From Bemisia tabaci (lineage: Eukaryota; Arthropoda; Insecta; Hemiptera; Aleyrodidae): a DNA stretch of 64,000 nt. The DNA is taken from contig NC_092798.1 of NCBI RefSeq assembly GCF_918797505.1, positions 49,250,985-49,314,984 of the forward strand, in the 5' to 3' direction. Positions 10,351-21,739 of this stretch are shown piece by piece. Under the pieces are notes generated by a model that searched no databases, had not been told where the DNA came from, and saw nothing but the letters and a program-made list of their open reading frames with translations. A program made the translations under genes and the position numbers. How positions within the stretch are numbered: position 1 is the stretch's first letter; each line of letters starts with the position of its first letter.

Positions 10351-11640
10351 CATTCGGGAGTAATGTGCAATCTCCGATTTAGAACAACCGGTTCCTCGTT
10401 GAGAATTTTCTGAATATTAATCGTTCGCAGGGTAAGGGGTCTGAACAAATAGTAATGATTGAACTCAGCCAGGGATAGCGATTTTTGAGGAAGAATCGAT
10501 TTCAGTGAATCGATTCGATTTTGTCGAAAACTTAGATAGGATTTTAAAATCGTCAGGAAAAATCGAACTCTTCGATTTTTGGAGTCGGAATGATGAAAAA
10601 TCGCCAATATCACGTTATCACCATTCGAACTGTCAAATAACTCAAATTTGACAATAAGTGTTTGATTTTAATGATTCGCCGGTTTTAATTACTCGTCGAT
10701 CCGGAAAATTAATTCCGAGTTTATATCGACCAAAATAATTGATGAGATTTTTTTCATTCTTGATGTTTCGTGCCGAAAATATTTTGTTTTGAAGCAAACG
10801 ATTTGCAATTACCAATCTACACCTTTTCAATAAGAAGTCAACCTGTAAATACTTCTATAATTTCGCTGAACGGATACTTCGTGGATAAATTGAACTTGTT
10901 GAGTTTTTGCTTTTTTCCGGGTTAAGAGTTTTATTGTTTTGTAATATACTACGAACATTTTTAAATTTTTAATAAGTTGTCAGCAAAATCATAAAAATGT
11001 CATTTAATTGCTTCATCCTTAATACCCTCCAATCGTACTTATGCAACAGGAGTAAAAGAGATTGTAGTAGAACGGGGAAAGCTTTTAAGACAGTATTTTT
11101 TGTTGTCAGGTTGTAATATCAGAATGTAAGATTTCGATGGGATACATTTTTAAACATCTAAATTAGTAAGTCAACACTCATTTAATTCAATTTTTTGCGA
11201 AAGTTGGCATACGTCCATAACTTTTTGTCTAAAGCATGAGAGAATTAAGTGTTTATTTTTTCTATCTTGGTGGTCAAGGAAGGAGCCCTATAGTAGACTT
11301 CGTAGAAGTGGTTATGTGTATACTCATTATCTTGTCTCCTATAAATATATACAAGAATTGAAAAAACCGATGTAGACGATCATGCGCAAGTTACGCAGTT
11401 TCCATGTTTTGTGATGAGGCGCATGTCCCGACTGGAGAGCATGATTCGCCTTCAATTTTTAGGGTATGTTAAAACCCACTCCAAGGTTGAAATAGTTATC
11501 TTCTTAATAAAGCAGGAGTCAAAACTAACTATCTCGGATCGTTCAACCGCGTAACGATCGAATTTATGTTTTATTGTCTCCATTATTTTTTTCGTCCATA
11601 TTATTATCTACCTTCTATGTTTTTATCGTAAAATTAAGCC
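10351..11640. other. Unassigned, apparently single-copy AT-rich DNA
   Basis: A patch at 10480-10600 is rich in 'aatcgatt'-like motifs ('gcgatttttgagg', 'gaatcgattcgattttg'), giving short self-complementary runs. No coding evidence. The stretch just before 11640 becomes strongly pyrimidine-rich on the plus strand. Confidence 0.5.
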
Positions 11641-11644
11641 ATTC

Positions 11645-11732
11645 TTTTATTTTTGTGTTGCAGGTAAGATGCTACAATTCAAACTTTTACTTTCGCACTC
11701 GAGATCGAGATCAAAGCACGGTGTAGGTGAGT
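11645..11732 (+). promoter_or_regulatory. Juxtaposed 3'/5' splice-site motif with a 63-nt cassette
   Basis: The pyrimidine-rich 'ttttatttttgtgttgcag' ends at 11663 and is followed at once by GTAAGA (11664-11669). This is the AG|GTAAG arrangement of a recursive (ratcheting) splice site. 63 nt downstream is GTGAGT (11727-11732), a strong donor. So 11664-11726 could be a microexon or an RS-exon. Frame 3 of the cassette is open (KMLQFKLLLSHSRSRSKHGV). Frame 1 ends in TAG at its last codon. Known: such sites occur in long arthropod introns. Inferred: that this locus lies inside a plus-strand intron. Confidence 0.35.
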
Positions 11733-12340
11733 CTAAATGATATTTTGGTTCATTTAAAGGATTAGCCTAGCTTCATCGGGCTTTTAAAACTGACATTTAT
11801 TTTTAATAAGTTTTTCGAGGTATTTGTGTGCTCCGACTCTCATCAAGTTTTGATTTTCAGGTTTCATCTAACGAATGAACCCAGCAAAAGTCTCCTTCTT
11901 AGTGGTTTTTGCCAGTTGTTCTTTGTTTATCACGTGCTTGGAGAGATCGCAATCGTGCAAAAATTGCGCAGGCTATCAATTCTTGTAGCGCGGGCCGGCT
12001 TGTGCGGCAGCTGCACTTCCGCAGCTTGAAACTTTCCATTTTGGTCGTATTTATAAAAAAAAAATTCCTTGCAAAGGAATGGTACCGATGAAGATATTTT
12101 TCGGCCCTAAAATCTCAACTGTCTGAAAATCAATTCCCACTTGGAATAATTTCGGTGACCAAAGTTAAGTATTTCTGTTATTGCTGAAAAATAGCAAAAA
12201 ATTGATGATTTTGCGATGCATTCGTCAAAATTTTATCATGAGTGCGATTCATTGATAATTTAGATACATCCATTGTAATGTGCTCGGTAACATATCTAAT
12301 GGAATAATAGTTCAGTTTTTACTCAAAGTAAAATTACAGC
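11733..12340. other. Unassigned stretch
   Basis: Contains a GC-richer patch at 11930-12020 and otherwise AT-rich DNA. No repeat partner recognised. Confidence 0.4.
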
Positions 12341-12344
12341 AATC

Positions 12345-12652
12345 ACACTGATTAAAATATGTGTTTCCTTGTGTTAACTTTCGGTTAATATAGGAAGTGG
12401 AACACAAGCCCAAACAAATTTTTTGTTGATTTTGGTACAGTTTACGGTGAATTTAGCGCAGAAAACGATGGCGAGACTGGAGAAATGCATTCCTCCGATT
12501 TCGATATTGGCATTCTTCTCTCGTTTTTTATGAAATTTCTGCAAACATCTAGCTGACATTTTCTCTTGAAGTTGCCACCGAAGGCTAGGGTTATTTCGTG
12601 TTTTACTACCCGTATTAACCAAACTTTTGTGTCGATTTTCGTTTCCGTGCAG
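12345..12652 (-). mobile_element. Family M element, copy 1
   Basis: Matches 52672-52977 in inverted orientation. Shared blocks are 'ttggtacagtttacggtgaa', 'gaaatgcattc', 'gacattttct' and the ends 'tgtgttaactttcggttaat' / 'attaaccaaacttttgtgtc'. The ends are inverted repeats of each other. Confidence 0.8.
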
Positions 12653-12659
12653 AAAAAAA

Positions 12660-13790
12660 ATAACTATTTTTAGCTCATTTTAGGCGAAACAGGTCCGGTA
12701 GAGTGCACCTGTTTGACACTCATTATTACTTTATCTTGCGATACAACTTCAAAACTAGAGTCCTTTATACCCAGAGTAAGACAACTCACTTTTGGTTGGG
12801 CCAGAGTTGGGCTGAAAGTGCCTAAAAAAAAATCCAATTCTGATTGGTTCTCGCTCTGGAGGCCGAAACGAGATGCACCAAGATGGTGGTGCCTTGAATG
12901 TGAACAAAAATAATGAAAATATTACCTAATTGTGGTTTATCAGAGTAAATTGTTATTGCCATCGGTCCAAAATGAAAATAGATTAAGAATTATTAACAAA
13001 CTAATCTCATTTTCTTTTTAATGATCAATTTGTTGATGTTGTTGTTTTGTGTGATAGACATCGCACGATTCCTGATCCTTATCCTACAATACGATTCGTT
13101 TGGAGTGCACTCGTTCGGCCTCCATGGCCAGCCAAGGCGGCTGCAGTCAGCTGATATCGAGTCTGTCTCAACTGCTGCGTATAAAGGGACTCTTTCAAAA
13201 CTAAACCGAGGTCTTTTAAAAAAATGGAAAAATAAATTTGTCATGTGAAATCTATTTCAAGCACCTAGAATTTTTAACAAATTTCAGGTTCAAAATTAGG
13301 TCCCTTGGGCAACAGTCCCTTCAGGTTGCTTTTCGCGCACAGAAAGACATCTCGTTTAATTTCTACATCGGACTAAAGTGACAACTGTGCATTGGATTGA
13401 GGCTGTCACCGCGGTTTCTACCGATCCCTCGGGATGAAAGTGTTGAGTCCCTGTGTCCAGCTCACTGAGTCGCCCAGTTTCCAGGAATCGCGGACCCTGT
13501 GACTGCTGCCATCCCTGTCTGTTTCCCAAAGTTAATTGAATACAAGATTTTTTCGCCTCCACCGGAGCTGACAAAAAGGCTCAGTGGAGTTGGAGACACA
13601 TAAGAAAACCAAGGATTCCCTAAATTTCAATGTGTTCAGCGGTAAAGAGAGAGAGAGAGAAAGAAATAAGGAGAAAACTGGTGTTCCGAGAGGATTCCAA
13701 GTCTAACGTTTCGGCAGAATGCGAGAAGGTAGTTTTCCATTCGATGTACTTTTTCACTTATCGAAACATTGCTTTTTATCGGTGGTAGGT
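12660..13790. other. Unassigned stretch
   Basis: Includes a (GA)n tract at 13645-13665. Frames in the GC-richer part (13050-13240) lack recognisable motifs. Confidence 0.5.
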
Positions 13791-13794
13791 ATGC

Positions 13795-14236
13795 AGTCGC
13801 AGGCAAAGAGGCAAATCAGACATTTTGTCAAATGCCGAGGCAAATAGTAAAATATTCTTACTGAAATTTGAAACTCTGATTTTTTTCTAATTTTAGACAA
13901 AATAATTCATTGGTCTTGTATGAAAGAATTCTCTGTAAAAATTTGCATCATGAAGTAGTATTTTAAACGGGTTTTAGCTCCTGAATTAACATTTATCTCG
14001 AAGTTTACAGCATGTTCAAAAACGCATAATTTTTACAAGTTTAACATTTAAATATGCGAAGAGCTTTTGAAAAGGAAGGAACAATGCGAGTTCGTTAATT
14101 TTATGAGTCATTTTTCCAAAATATTAAACTCGTGACCTTTTCGTCCTCAATTTAGAAAATTTCGTGAACTGTCAAAATTTGACCATCTGCCTAGGCATTT
14201 GATAAAATGCCTGATTAGACTAACTGCCCGCAACAT
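13795..14236. mobile_element. Family H element, copy 1
   Basis: The left end 'gcaaatcagacattttgtca' pairs with 'tgataaaatgcctgatta' at the right. The interior 'aaataattcattgg' and 'ttttagctcctgaa' match the copies at 41660 and 58921. Diverged outermost bases. Confidence 0.8.
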
Positions 14237-14239
14237 GTA

Positions 14240-15410
14240 CAATATAAAATTGAAAATCCCGATTTTCAATTTTTTGCACGTTTCTTTCAAAGTTTTAGCG
14301 GCTCTGGTGCTTGCACTAGAGCTGCTATTCCGGACGGTCCCAGCTGGGGAGTATCAATGCAGCATGTTACATTGTAGAGACCGCGCGTTGGTTGATGGGA
14401 ATCGGCGCCATTTTCGGCTATGTTCCTTGTCATGACTTTATTTTATTGCATACTGTTTTATTGTTAGTCAATGCTATGTTGTGTATTGTATTTTTGGAAT
14501 CATGGTGATACAGTCAACAATTCAAAACTTGTTTGTGCTTTTATCTCGTGATGGAAAAAATGTACTTTACGTTCAAAATTTGAAAATTTGAATTTTAAAG
14601 TTTTCGCGGTTAAGGAAGCTTTAACCACTGGGTTGGAGCTTCCTAGTCATTTACTCGATATCAGCTGATAGCAAACAAAGGTTACCAGGGAAACCGTAAA
14701 CGTCTAACAACTATCGTGGCCATTGGGGCGATTATTGAAATGATATCGACTTTATGTCGCCGCTTACGACAGGACATAGCCCTATCTTAACTGTGTAATA
14801 TATCGCAATTCGATATTGTTTTGATTTTTAAAAGGAGCAATTCATTCATACAGTTCCGATTAGTTTTGGCGAACGGGCCCTTAGCCTGCTTAGTACGTAT
14901 AATCCCAAAACGCAGGAAAATAGATTGTAGGAAAATATTTGCATCGGAAAATCGTAACAATTTTCCCCTAGATGTCTTCCATTCCGGGTACATATTTATT
15001 GAAAACGGCGAATTTTTCAACAGTCCTATTTTTATCTACAACATCTAAGTGGCCCTTCATAATCATTTAATTTTGGCCCCTGGCCAGAAAAAGGTTCGGA
15101 AATTGCAGTGATTTTGCCGAAAATGCTGAAGTAAGTAAATTTGGGCATTTTTTTTCCTTCTTCAAACTCTGTGGAGAAGCACTTCTCCTCCAGTACATCT
15201 ATTTTTTTACTTATCTCTCGCAAGGTACATTTACAGAAGGTGTGTTCCAGTATTAACAGTTCAGATTCGTTGTTTTTTTATTATAACGCTTATTTCGGAA
15301 AGCAATTATTACATTGTTCAATTCTACTGACTTTCAACACTCGATTATACTCCCGGCAAATTCTGCAGCAGCGTTTCAAATGTTGACTCTAATGCTTCCA
15401 ACAGCCATCC
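14240..15410. other. Unassigned stretch
   Basis: Several overlapping short frames occur on both strands. None has recognisable motifs. No TIR pair was found. Confidence 0.45.
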
Positions 15411-15416
15411 GATGTC

Positions 15417-15945
15417 TAAGAGTTTATTCCTAGATTTAGGGATTTTCCGGAATTTCCAGGGATTTAGGGATTTTTCAGGAAATCTAGGGATTTTTTTTTG
15501 ATGAGGTAAAGTTACCAAAAATCAACTTTTTAACCTCAATTCTAGCTTCGACAATCGAAAACATTTTTTCATCTATATTTTGTAGGCCTTTTTGGCAACA
15601 CTATTTTCCCCGCAAATAAGCCGGAAATTAAAACGATTGCGTCCTTCGATGTACTTGACATTCAACTGCATTCAACCTGTTAATAATAAGAAATCAACTA
15701 ATATTCTTTCATTTTATTGGTCTGGATTAGCACTGCTTTCAGAGAGCGCCAAAATTCAAACGAGCCAATCAGATTTAAATATTGCAAATCGCTACATCGA
15801 ATGACATCATGATTCTTCATAAAAAAATGGCGCTTTTTGCAAAATCTAGGGATTTTTTAAGTATATTTGAGCAAATCTGGGGATTTAGGGATTTTTAGCG
15901 AAATCTAGGCATTTTTTTTCTTCCCCGCTAGGGATTTAATATCGG
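15417..15945 (+). repeat. Two clusters of a 'ctagggattttt' motif
   Basis: Clusters at 15430-15500 and 15845-15940 repeat variants of 'aaatctagggattttt' in the same direction. They flank about 340 bp of other DNA. This may be a degraded tandem repeat or the direct-repeat flanks of an element. Confidence 0.55.
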
Positions 15946-15949
15946 AAGA

Positions 15950-16035
15950 CTGGCTTCCAGTATCGTAGCGTTGATCGTCGCTGATGTCGAAATGGAACCT
16001 AATGCCGGACTTACTGTAACACCTCCATTCCTCAA
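15950..16035 (+). pseudogene. Possible retroelement relic with a 2A-like sequence
   Basis: One frame reads SIVALIVADVEMEPNAGLTV. Several non-LTR retrotransposon proteins start with a hydrophobic run followed by GDVExNPGP. The match here is imperfect (extra Met-Glu, Pro-Asn-Ala-Gly instead of Asn-Pro-Gly-Pro). No reverse transcriptase follows. Could be coincidence. Confidence 0.2.
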
Positions 16036-16039
16036 TTCC

Positions 16040-16615
16040 GGTGAGGAATACGTCTCTACCCTTAACTCAATATAAATATACAAATTGATAAGTGAGTGCT
16101 TTAGTCTCCTGAAAACAGAATTGCGAAACTTAAAATTGGAGAAAAATGATGAGTAAATGAAAAAATGGAACCAATTGATGGGATATGTCGCATGCCATTC
16201 TGACACAAAATATGGCGTCTATCGAATCACCTTAACTAAATAAAATAACCAAATTTTCAACTCTCAAACTATCAACTATCAACTATCAAAATTCAAACTA
16301 TCAAAATTTCCAACAATGACAAAAATGATTGTAATATACCTATAATGTAATGAAATATACACGCTCTAATCATTTAATTTGTATTACCTTTATGTTATGT
16401 ACCTACATGTTATACTATTTTTATAATAAATTTTGCCAACATGCTTTTCAATTCAGTCTACAACATTTCATTCCGACGTGGCAATAATGATTTATAATGC
16501 CCCTAAACATTAAAATGAATTACAATAGTAATGCCGCATTATAATGTCGTATTATACATCGCAACGATTCATGTCCTACTGATTATTGATTATTGTAAGA
16601 TGAATTCTGTTTTCT
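16040..16615. other. AT-rich stretch preceding the right duplicate
   Basis: Contains a short tandem 'caactat' run at 16260-16290 and an AATAAA at about 16425. No gene recognised. Confidence 0.45.
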
Positions 16616-17514
16616 CTGATTGTATGTTTCATACGTGCGAAGCAAGTACGGGTCACTAGAAACGTGGTTCGTACGGGTGGCTGATGAAATTGATCTTCGA
16701 ATACCTTTTGATGAGCTAGGGAAATGGAACCATCTGCATCTCATGGACAATAAATAGTTGCCGTAATTAAGGTCATCCCGTGATTAAGGTGCCGTGATTT
16801 AAGTCATAAATTCTTCATCTAATTCTTGATTCATCTCCAAAATGTCTGCTAAAGCTTTCATGCGCTTCTCCTTGTATGCATGAATGAGCAAATTGGGTAT
16901 CGAACAAGCGGACACTTTTTGAAAATTTAGATGATTCTGGACAATATCGTACAGAAGTCCACGAGCTGCAGATAGAACCATTACCTCTAGCTCATCAAAA
17001 GTTATTCGAAGATCATTCAACAACCTCTTTGACAAGTTGCAAAAACTTTTCGTTAACAATAGTGTCACACGGTACTAGGAATATTTACTATTTAACGAAC
17101 CTTATATTTCCCTGACTCAGTCCTAAATTATAGAAGTATGCGTTACTTTTCCAGCAATCCAAAAAAACAATTATACAAAAAACCAATACCTACACTTTCA
17201 GATATAAAAATGCAAATTTTTTGCAGCCTCGCTAAACGACTTATCAACCAGAGATTTTTTAGGAAGCGGACCTCCAAAGAGCTTTCAAAATTAAAAGTAT
17301 ACAACAAGTGATAATGCCATGTATTCGCCATATCAAAGCCCAATACACATTTATACACCGGCTACGTAAATCTGCTAAGTTACAAAACATGAATCGACAG
17401 TTGTCGGATTGTACATCAATGACAAAATGTGTCTAGGCCCTCATTCTTGACTACAACTACTGCCCCCAGAGCCGCTCTCCGACGCCAATGCGTTGGAGCT
17501 TCCTGCTTGTTTTT
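16616..17514. repeat. Right copy of the ~0.9-kb near-identical direct duplication
   Basis: Same sequence as 1-898 at offset 16615. It begins directly after 'gaattctgttttct'. The match ends in a T-run after 'ggagcttcctgcttg'. It shows where the duplicated block ends on the right. The left limit stays unknown because copy 1 starts at the window edge. Confidence 0.9.
16799..17068 (-). CDS. Hypothetical 89-residue frame, second identical copy
   Basis: Identical to the frame at 184-453 and carried on the duplicated block. No family recognised. Its persistence reflects the duplication and says nothing about selection. Confidence 0.2.
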   Translation of the reverse strand: MTLLLTKSFCNLSKRLLNDLRITFDELEVMVLSAARGLLYDIVQNHLNFQKVSACSIPNLLIHAYKEKRMKALADILEMNQELDEEFMT

Positions 17515-17559
17515 TCCTCTCCCGGCTTGGATTTGTAACTTATCGATGGGTTTGACCTC

Positions 17560-17585
17560 CTCCTCCTCCCCCCCCCCCCCCTTAC
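17560..17585. repeat. C-run low-complexity tract
   Basis: 'cctcctcctcc' runs into a C homopolymer of about 11-12 bases. Likely variable or poorly assembled. Confidence 0.7.
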
Positions 17586-17682
17586 CTTGTAACGCAACCT
17601 TGTAACGATGGCTCAAACTCTCCCTTTTACCCCTTAAGTACGTTACTTGATACTCCCCTTACTCCTTTTTTATTGCAATTTG

Positions 17683-17895
17683 TTGCAAAATTAACGTGGA
17701 ACATCGCGATAATTTCAAACATGAGGATAGGTAATTTGCACAACTTGCTCAAAAATCGACTTAATTCGCCGATATTCCATTTTGTCGCAAAATTAACGTG
17801 GAACATCGCGATAATTTTCGCGCCTTCAAACAGGAGGATAGGCAATTTGCACAGCTTGCTCCAAAATCGACATAATTCGCCGATCTTCGTGTGAC
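17683..17895 (+). repeat. 102-bp tandem duplication
   Basis: 'gcaaaattaacgtggaacat' starts at 17685 and 17787. Both copies continue with 'aggataggYaatttgcacaR'-type sequence and 'attcgccgat'. The second copy has a short insertion ('cgcgccttc'). Confidence 0.88.
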
Positions 17896-18039
17896 ACATA
17901 GCGATCTCCGCTACCATCGGGTGTCTCGTCGTACTTCGGAACAAAATCAACGAGGCGAAAAAGTAATATGATTTCAGCGCGGGCAGAAGACGAAGTATCA
18001 GCAAAACGTGAGCGAAATACTCGGTCGAATCGAGCAGAC

Positions 18040-18206
18040 CAGTGGCGTGGTGTGAATTGCGATATATTGATTCTTATGCCATTTAAACCTATGGAAAAGG
18101 ATCGATAAATAGGGTTTTCGCAGAGAACACCTTAATAATCGATTCTTTACCATAGGTTTAAATGGCATATAACAATCGATACATCGCAATTCACGCCACG
18201 CCACTG
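18040..18206. mobile_element. hAT-type MITE with perfect 8-bp target duplication GAGCAGAC
   Basis: The 167-bp element starts CAGTGGCGTGG and ends CCACGCCACTG. It is flanked by GAGCAGAC at 18032-18039 and 18207-18214. CAG(T/G)G ends with 8-bp duplications are the hAT superfamily signature. Nearly the whole element is palindromic ('ccatttaaacctatgg' arms), so it has no transposase. Confidence 0.93.
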
Positions 18207-18214
18207 GAGCAGAC

Positions 18215-18770
18215 CAGCCTCCGAATGGACAGACATCGGGCGAGAGGGAAAGGTACTTGAACCACTCCCGAGAAATATTCATGTTCCGACTCCCGAGCCA
18301 CGCAATTCGCGGGGGGGGGGGAGGGGGTCGGGGGGGTCGGGGGGGGGGGTACCGAGGGGGGGGGGCGAAAATCAAAAGAGATCGGGACCCGTTAAAACGT
18401 CATTATTAACGGCAGCGCCTGCAGCGAAGAATCTGATATCATTTTGAGAGGTAGAGCATTAAGGCGCTCGCCCGGCCCCGCAACTCGTGATGTAAGGACC
18501 TGTGTGCACCTCAGCATGAGCCCTATCATCCCTTCAACTATTTGCCTTCCAGAGCTCACGTGAGAACGGGGTTGCGTCTTTGTGTCGGAGGGGCGCCGGA
18601 CTATCTTGACTTTCGGCTTTCCTTATCTTGTTATCCCCCGCGGGGGGTGCTACGTTAATCCCGCCCCATTTTTTCTCCCTCTTTTTGTTTTTGTGGAATC
18701 AGTCACATCTGTTGCGAAAACCGCTCAGCTCCCTCGCCGCCCCCCGCCCGGCTCCGCGGCGGCTGGAATC
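18215..18770. other. GC-rich stretch with G-runs
   Basis: Repeated G homopolymers at 18312-18360. CpG-rich sequence follows at 18560-18770. Open frames here are GC artefacts. No gene recognised. Confidence 0.5.
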
Positions 18771-18772
18771 AC

Positions 18773-18860
18773 GATGCTGTCGTCCTCAGGAAAAATGCCT
18801 TATGAACATTCGAACGTTGCCGTGATAGGCCACAATTTTTTTATCGTGGTTCTTGTACAT
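18773..18860 (+). repeat. Family B left-end fragment
   Basis: 'aggaaaaatgccttatgaac' followed by 'attcgaacgttgcc' matches the B left subterminal arm. No right arm follows. Confidence 0.5.
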
Positions 18861-18926
18861 TTTTTTTGAAAGTTTTCACAGAATTCCAGTTACAATGGGT
18901 CTGGTGCAAGCAAGAGGTACAGCCAA

Positions 18927-20939
18927 CCCTGGTAGCACAGGTCAGATTGAAGATGTTTTTAAAATGTGTCATTGATCCGAAAAAATTTCTTTAAAACATT
19001 TCAATGAAACATCTTGAAAACATATCATGTGTCCAGACGGTTTTGAAAAGGTTTCTAAAACAACTCTATGTCACCCCTAAATTTTGTTTCACAGATACGT
19101 CCGATAGATGTTTCTCATACCTTTACAACACATCTCAGTGAGGTATCGGCACCACAAATTCGTCGCAGAAATATATCTGACACATTCTTGAAACATTTCG
19201 GTGAGAGGCATGACATTCCTTTGTATCGTCGAAACGTTTCAAAAATGTTTTCAAAACCTTTCAGTGGTTTGTTGAAACATCTTGAAAACATATCATGTGT
19301 CCCGACGGTTTTGAGAAGGTTTCTAAAACAACTCTATGTCACCCCTAAATTTCGTTTCACAGATACGTCCGATAGATGTCTCTCATACCTTTTCGACACA
19401 TCTCAGTGAGGTATCGGCACCGAGGCTATAAGTATCAAAAATTTGCAGACATTTGTTTTAACTAATGTCGCTGTGGAATTAGAGCCATCACAGCAGGCAT
19501 CCCTTGATACCAACCCTGCATGAGGGCTGAATCGTTACACGTCATCATTATCAATCTATCAGAGGGATTAGAACACCTTCACTTTAGAGAAGTATACGCA
19601 AAGCACGATGTACGGTTTCAATATTCTAGATAATCCATAACTTTTGAGCTTTTATGGAGATGAACTCGATTCATACAAGGAATTAACCGTGTTAATAACC
19701 TCCACATAATTAAATGTCCAAAAAGTATAGCTTGAGACGAAAAATTAAGCTGAAATTTGGTAAAATTGAAAAATTAAACTTCAACGCCCTCTGGTGGATT
19801 CAGTTTGAACTAGGTAGGAAAAGTTTTAGAAAGGTCCTAGAAATGTTTCTATTCTATTCAATGAAACATTTCTAAAACGTGTCAAAAACATTTTAAGTGA
19901 CGTATAAATTCGAACAAAATATTCAAAAAGGTTTCAAAGACATTATATTTATTTTTAATTGAAAACCAATCCAAAATGTGTCAGATAGGTTGCTGGGAGG
20001 TGTTGTTGAGTCATGCAGGAAAAGTATCTGACAGCACTTTGAGAAGTTGCTTGAAACAAGCTGTAGATTCATTCGAAACATTTTCAAATATTTCAAAACA
20101 TTTCACCAAACACTTCGAAATTGGAAGTTTCTGAGAACGTGTTGGAGATGTGTTGAAAACATTTTTCTAAAACTTCAGCGACACTGGTTCGATTTATATT
20201 CAAAACGTTTTGAAATGAATTGAGGATGCTGATCGGAAAGAGAATTAAAACGTTTTGAAAATGAGTTGGAGATATACCGCACCAATCAGTAATATTTATT
20301 AATAATTGAAAACATATCTAAAATGTGTCAGATAGGTTGCTGGGAGGTGTTGTTGAGTCGTGCAGGAAAAGTATCTGACAGCACTTTGAGAAGTTGCTTG
20401 AAACAAGCTGTAGATTCATTCGAAACATTTTCAGAATATTTCCAAAACATTTCACCAAACACTTCGAAATTAGAAGTATCTGAGAACATGTTGGAGATGT
20501 GTTGAAAACGTTTTTAAAAAGTGATAGTAGAACAATTTGAAAACATTTTGAACACATTTTAAAAACATTGTTTTCACGATTCTGTAAGATGAAATGAAAA
20601 TATTTTTAAACTGTGTTCAAAACATGTTGTCCCTGATGAAATATTTTACATGACTCGCAACTTTGTCTTCAAAATGTTTTTAAAACATTTCATTTCCCCT
20701 CCAAATTTTTCTTTTGTAAAATGTTTTGGATTGGTTTTCAAAACATTTCTGTCGTGTTAAATGTATCCAATTTGAAAACATTTTCAAAATGTTTTGGATA
20801 TGTTTCAATGAAATGTTCAAAGTATTTGCGTCATTGAAACATTTCTGAAATGTTTCTAATATGTTTCATCGAGATGAATCAGTTTCGACACAAGTGGAAT
20901 GTTTCTAAAACCTTACCGATCCGAGCTGTGCTACCAGGG
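18927..20939. mobile_element. Non-autonomous 2.0-kb TIR element, CCCTGGTAGCACAG ends
   Basis: CCCTGGTAGCACAG (18927-18940) and its exact complement CTGTGCTACCAGGG (20926-20939). The interior is dominated by variants of 'gttttgaaaacattt' on both strands. It contains two internal direct duplications: about 19005-19150 against about 19275-19420, and about 19965-20160 against about 20305-20505. The dinucleotide AA flanks both ends. No transposase frame. Superfamily not assigned. Confidence 0.85.
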
Positions 20940-20959
20940 AACTGAATACACTTTTTAAA

Positions 20960-21421
20960 TGAAAATTCGCTCGAGAATCACATTGGACACATCAAAAAAG
21001 TCTGAAATCCGCTCCTTAGCGTGTAACCTGCGTAGTTTGTAACACGCTTTTTCAAGTTTCCCGCCTCAGTGGGCAGTTTTTCTCAGTCACCGCCAACCAG
21101 ATTTGCATATAGGCAGATGAGTAGGAAAGAACTACCCAAAGTAAACAAACAATTAACTAACTTTTTTCTATTGTATGATTTCATTTGTTTTCTTTTGAAT
21201 CAATTGAAATCCTTCACAAGGAGAAGCTAACGGTTAGCAAGATGGTTGCTTTATTTGGGTTTAGTCTCTTTTTGGGCAAACCTGACTGCTAGCTACCAAG
21301 AAAAACTGCCTGCACAAGCGGTAATATGAAAAAGCGTATTACAAACCAGATTGCGCGCTGGGGAGTGGATTTCAGACTTTTTAATGTGCCCAACGTGATT
21401 TTTGATTAAATTCTCCCTTAA
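20960..21421. repeat. Family N foldback
   Basis: Left arm 'aaaaaagtctgaaatccgct' pairs with the right arm 'gtggatttcagactttttaa'. Further pairs are 'tttgtaacacgctttttca' with 'tgaaaaagcgtattacaaa'. A half copy is at 33625-33680. Confidence 0.8.
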
Positions 21422-21479
21422 AAAGTTTCTTCAGTTGGTTGTATCTCTTGCTTGCAACAGACCCATTCAACCCAGAATA

Positions 21480-21735
21480 TTCAATACAGTTTTGTTCGTG
21501 ATTGAATCCAAAATTTCCAAACATTTCAAGGAAAATTCCGCATAACTTCCCTCAAAAATAAATATTTTGTCGCTGTATTTTCGGCAACATTGGAAGGCTC
21601 TCACAAAGTTCTTCCCGACACTGAAAAATACCTGAAAATTCCAAAGAGTCATGCAGAATTTTTCTAATAAATATTTTGTTCGAGGAAATTTGGCGACCCC
21701 AGAATATACATACTGCGTTTATCCTCGGCACGGCT
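21480..21735. repeat. Two family B right-end fragments
   Basis: 'cggcaacattggaaggctct' (about 21582) and 'atactgcgtttatcctcggc' (about 21712) match successive B right ends. Each is preceded by the B interior 'caaaaataaatattttgtc' or similar. Confidence 0.5.
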
Positions 21736-21739
21736 GGAT

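Noticed and set aside
1..17514. LTR retrotransposon of 17.5 kb bounded by the 0.9-kb repeats
   Set aside because: No TG/CA ends, no primer-binding site or polypurine tract next to the repeats, and no gag/pol frames between them.
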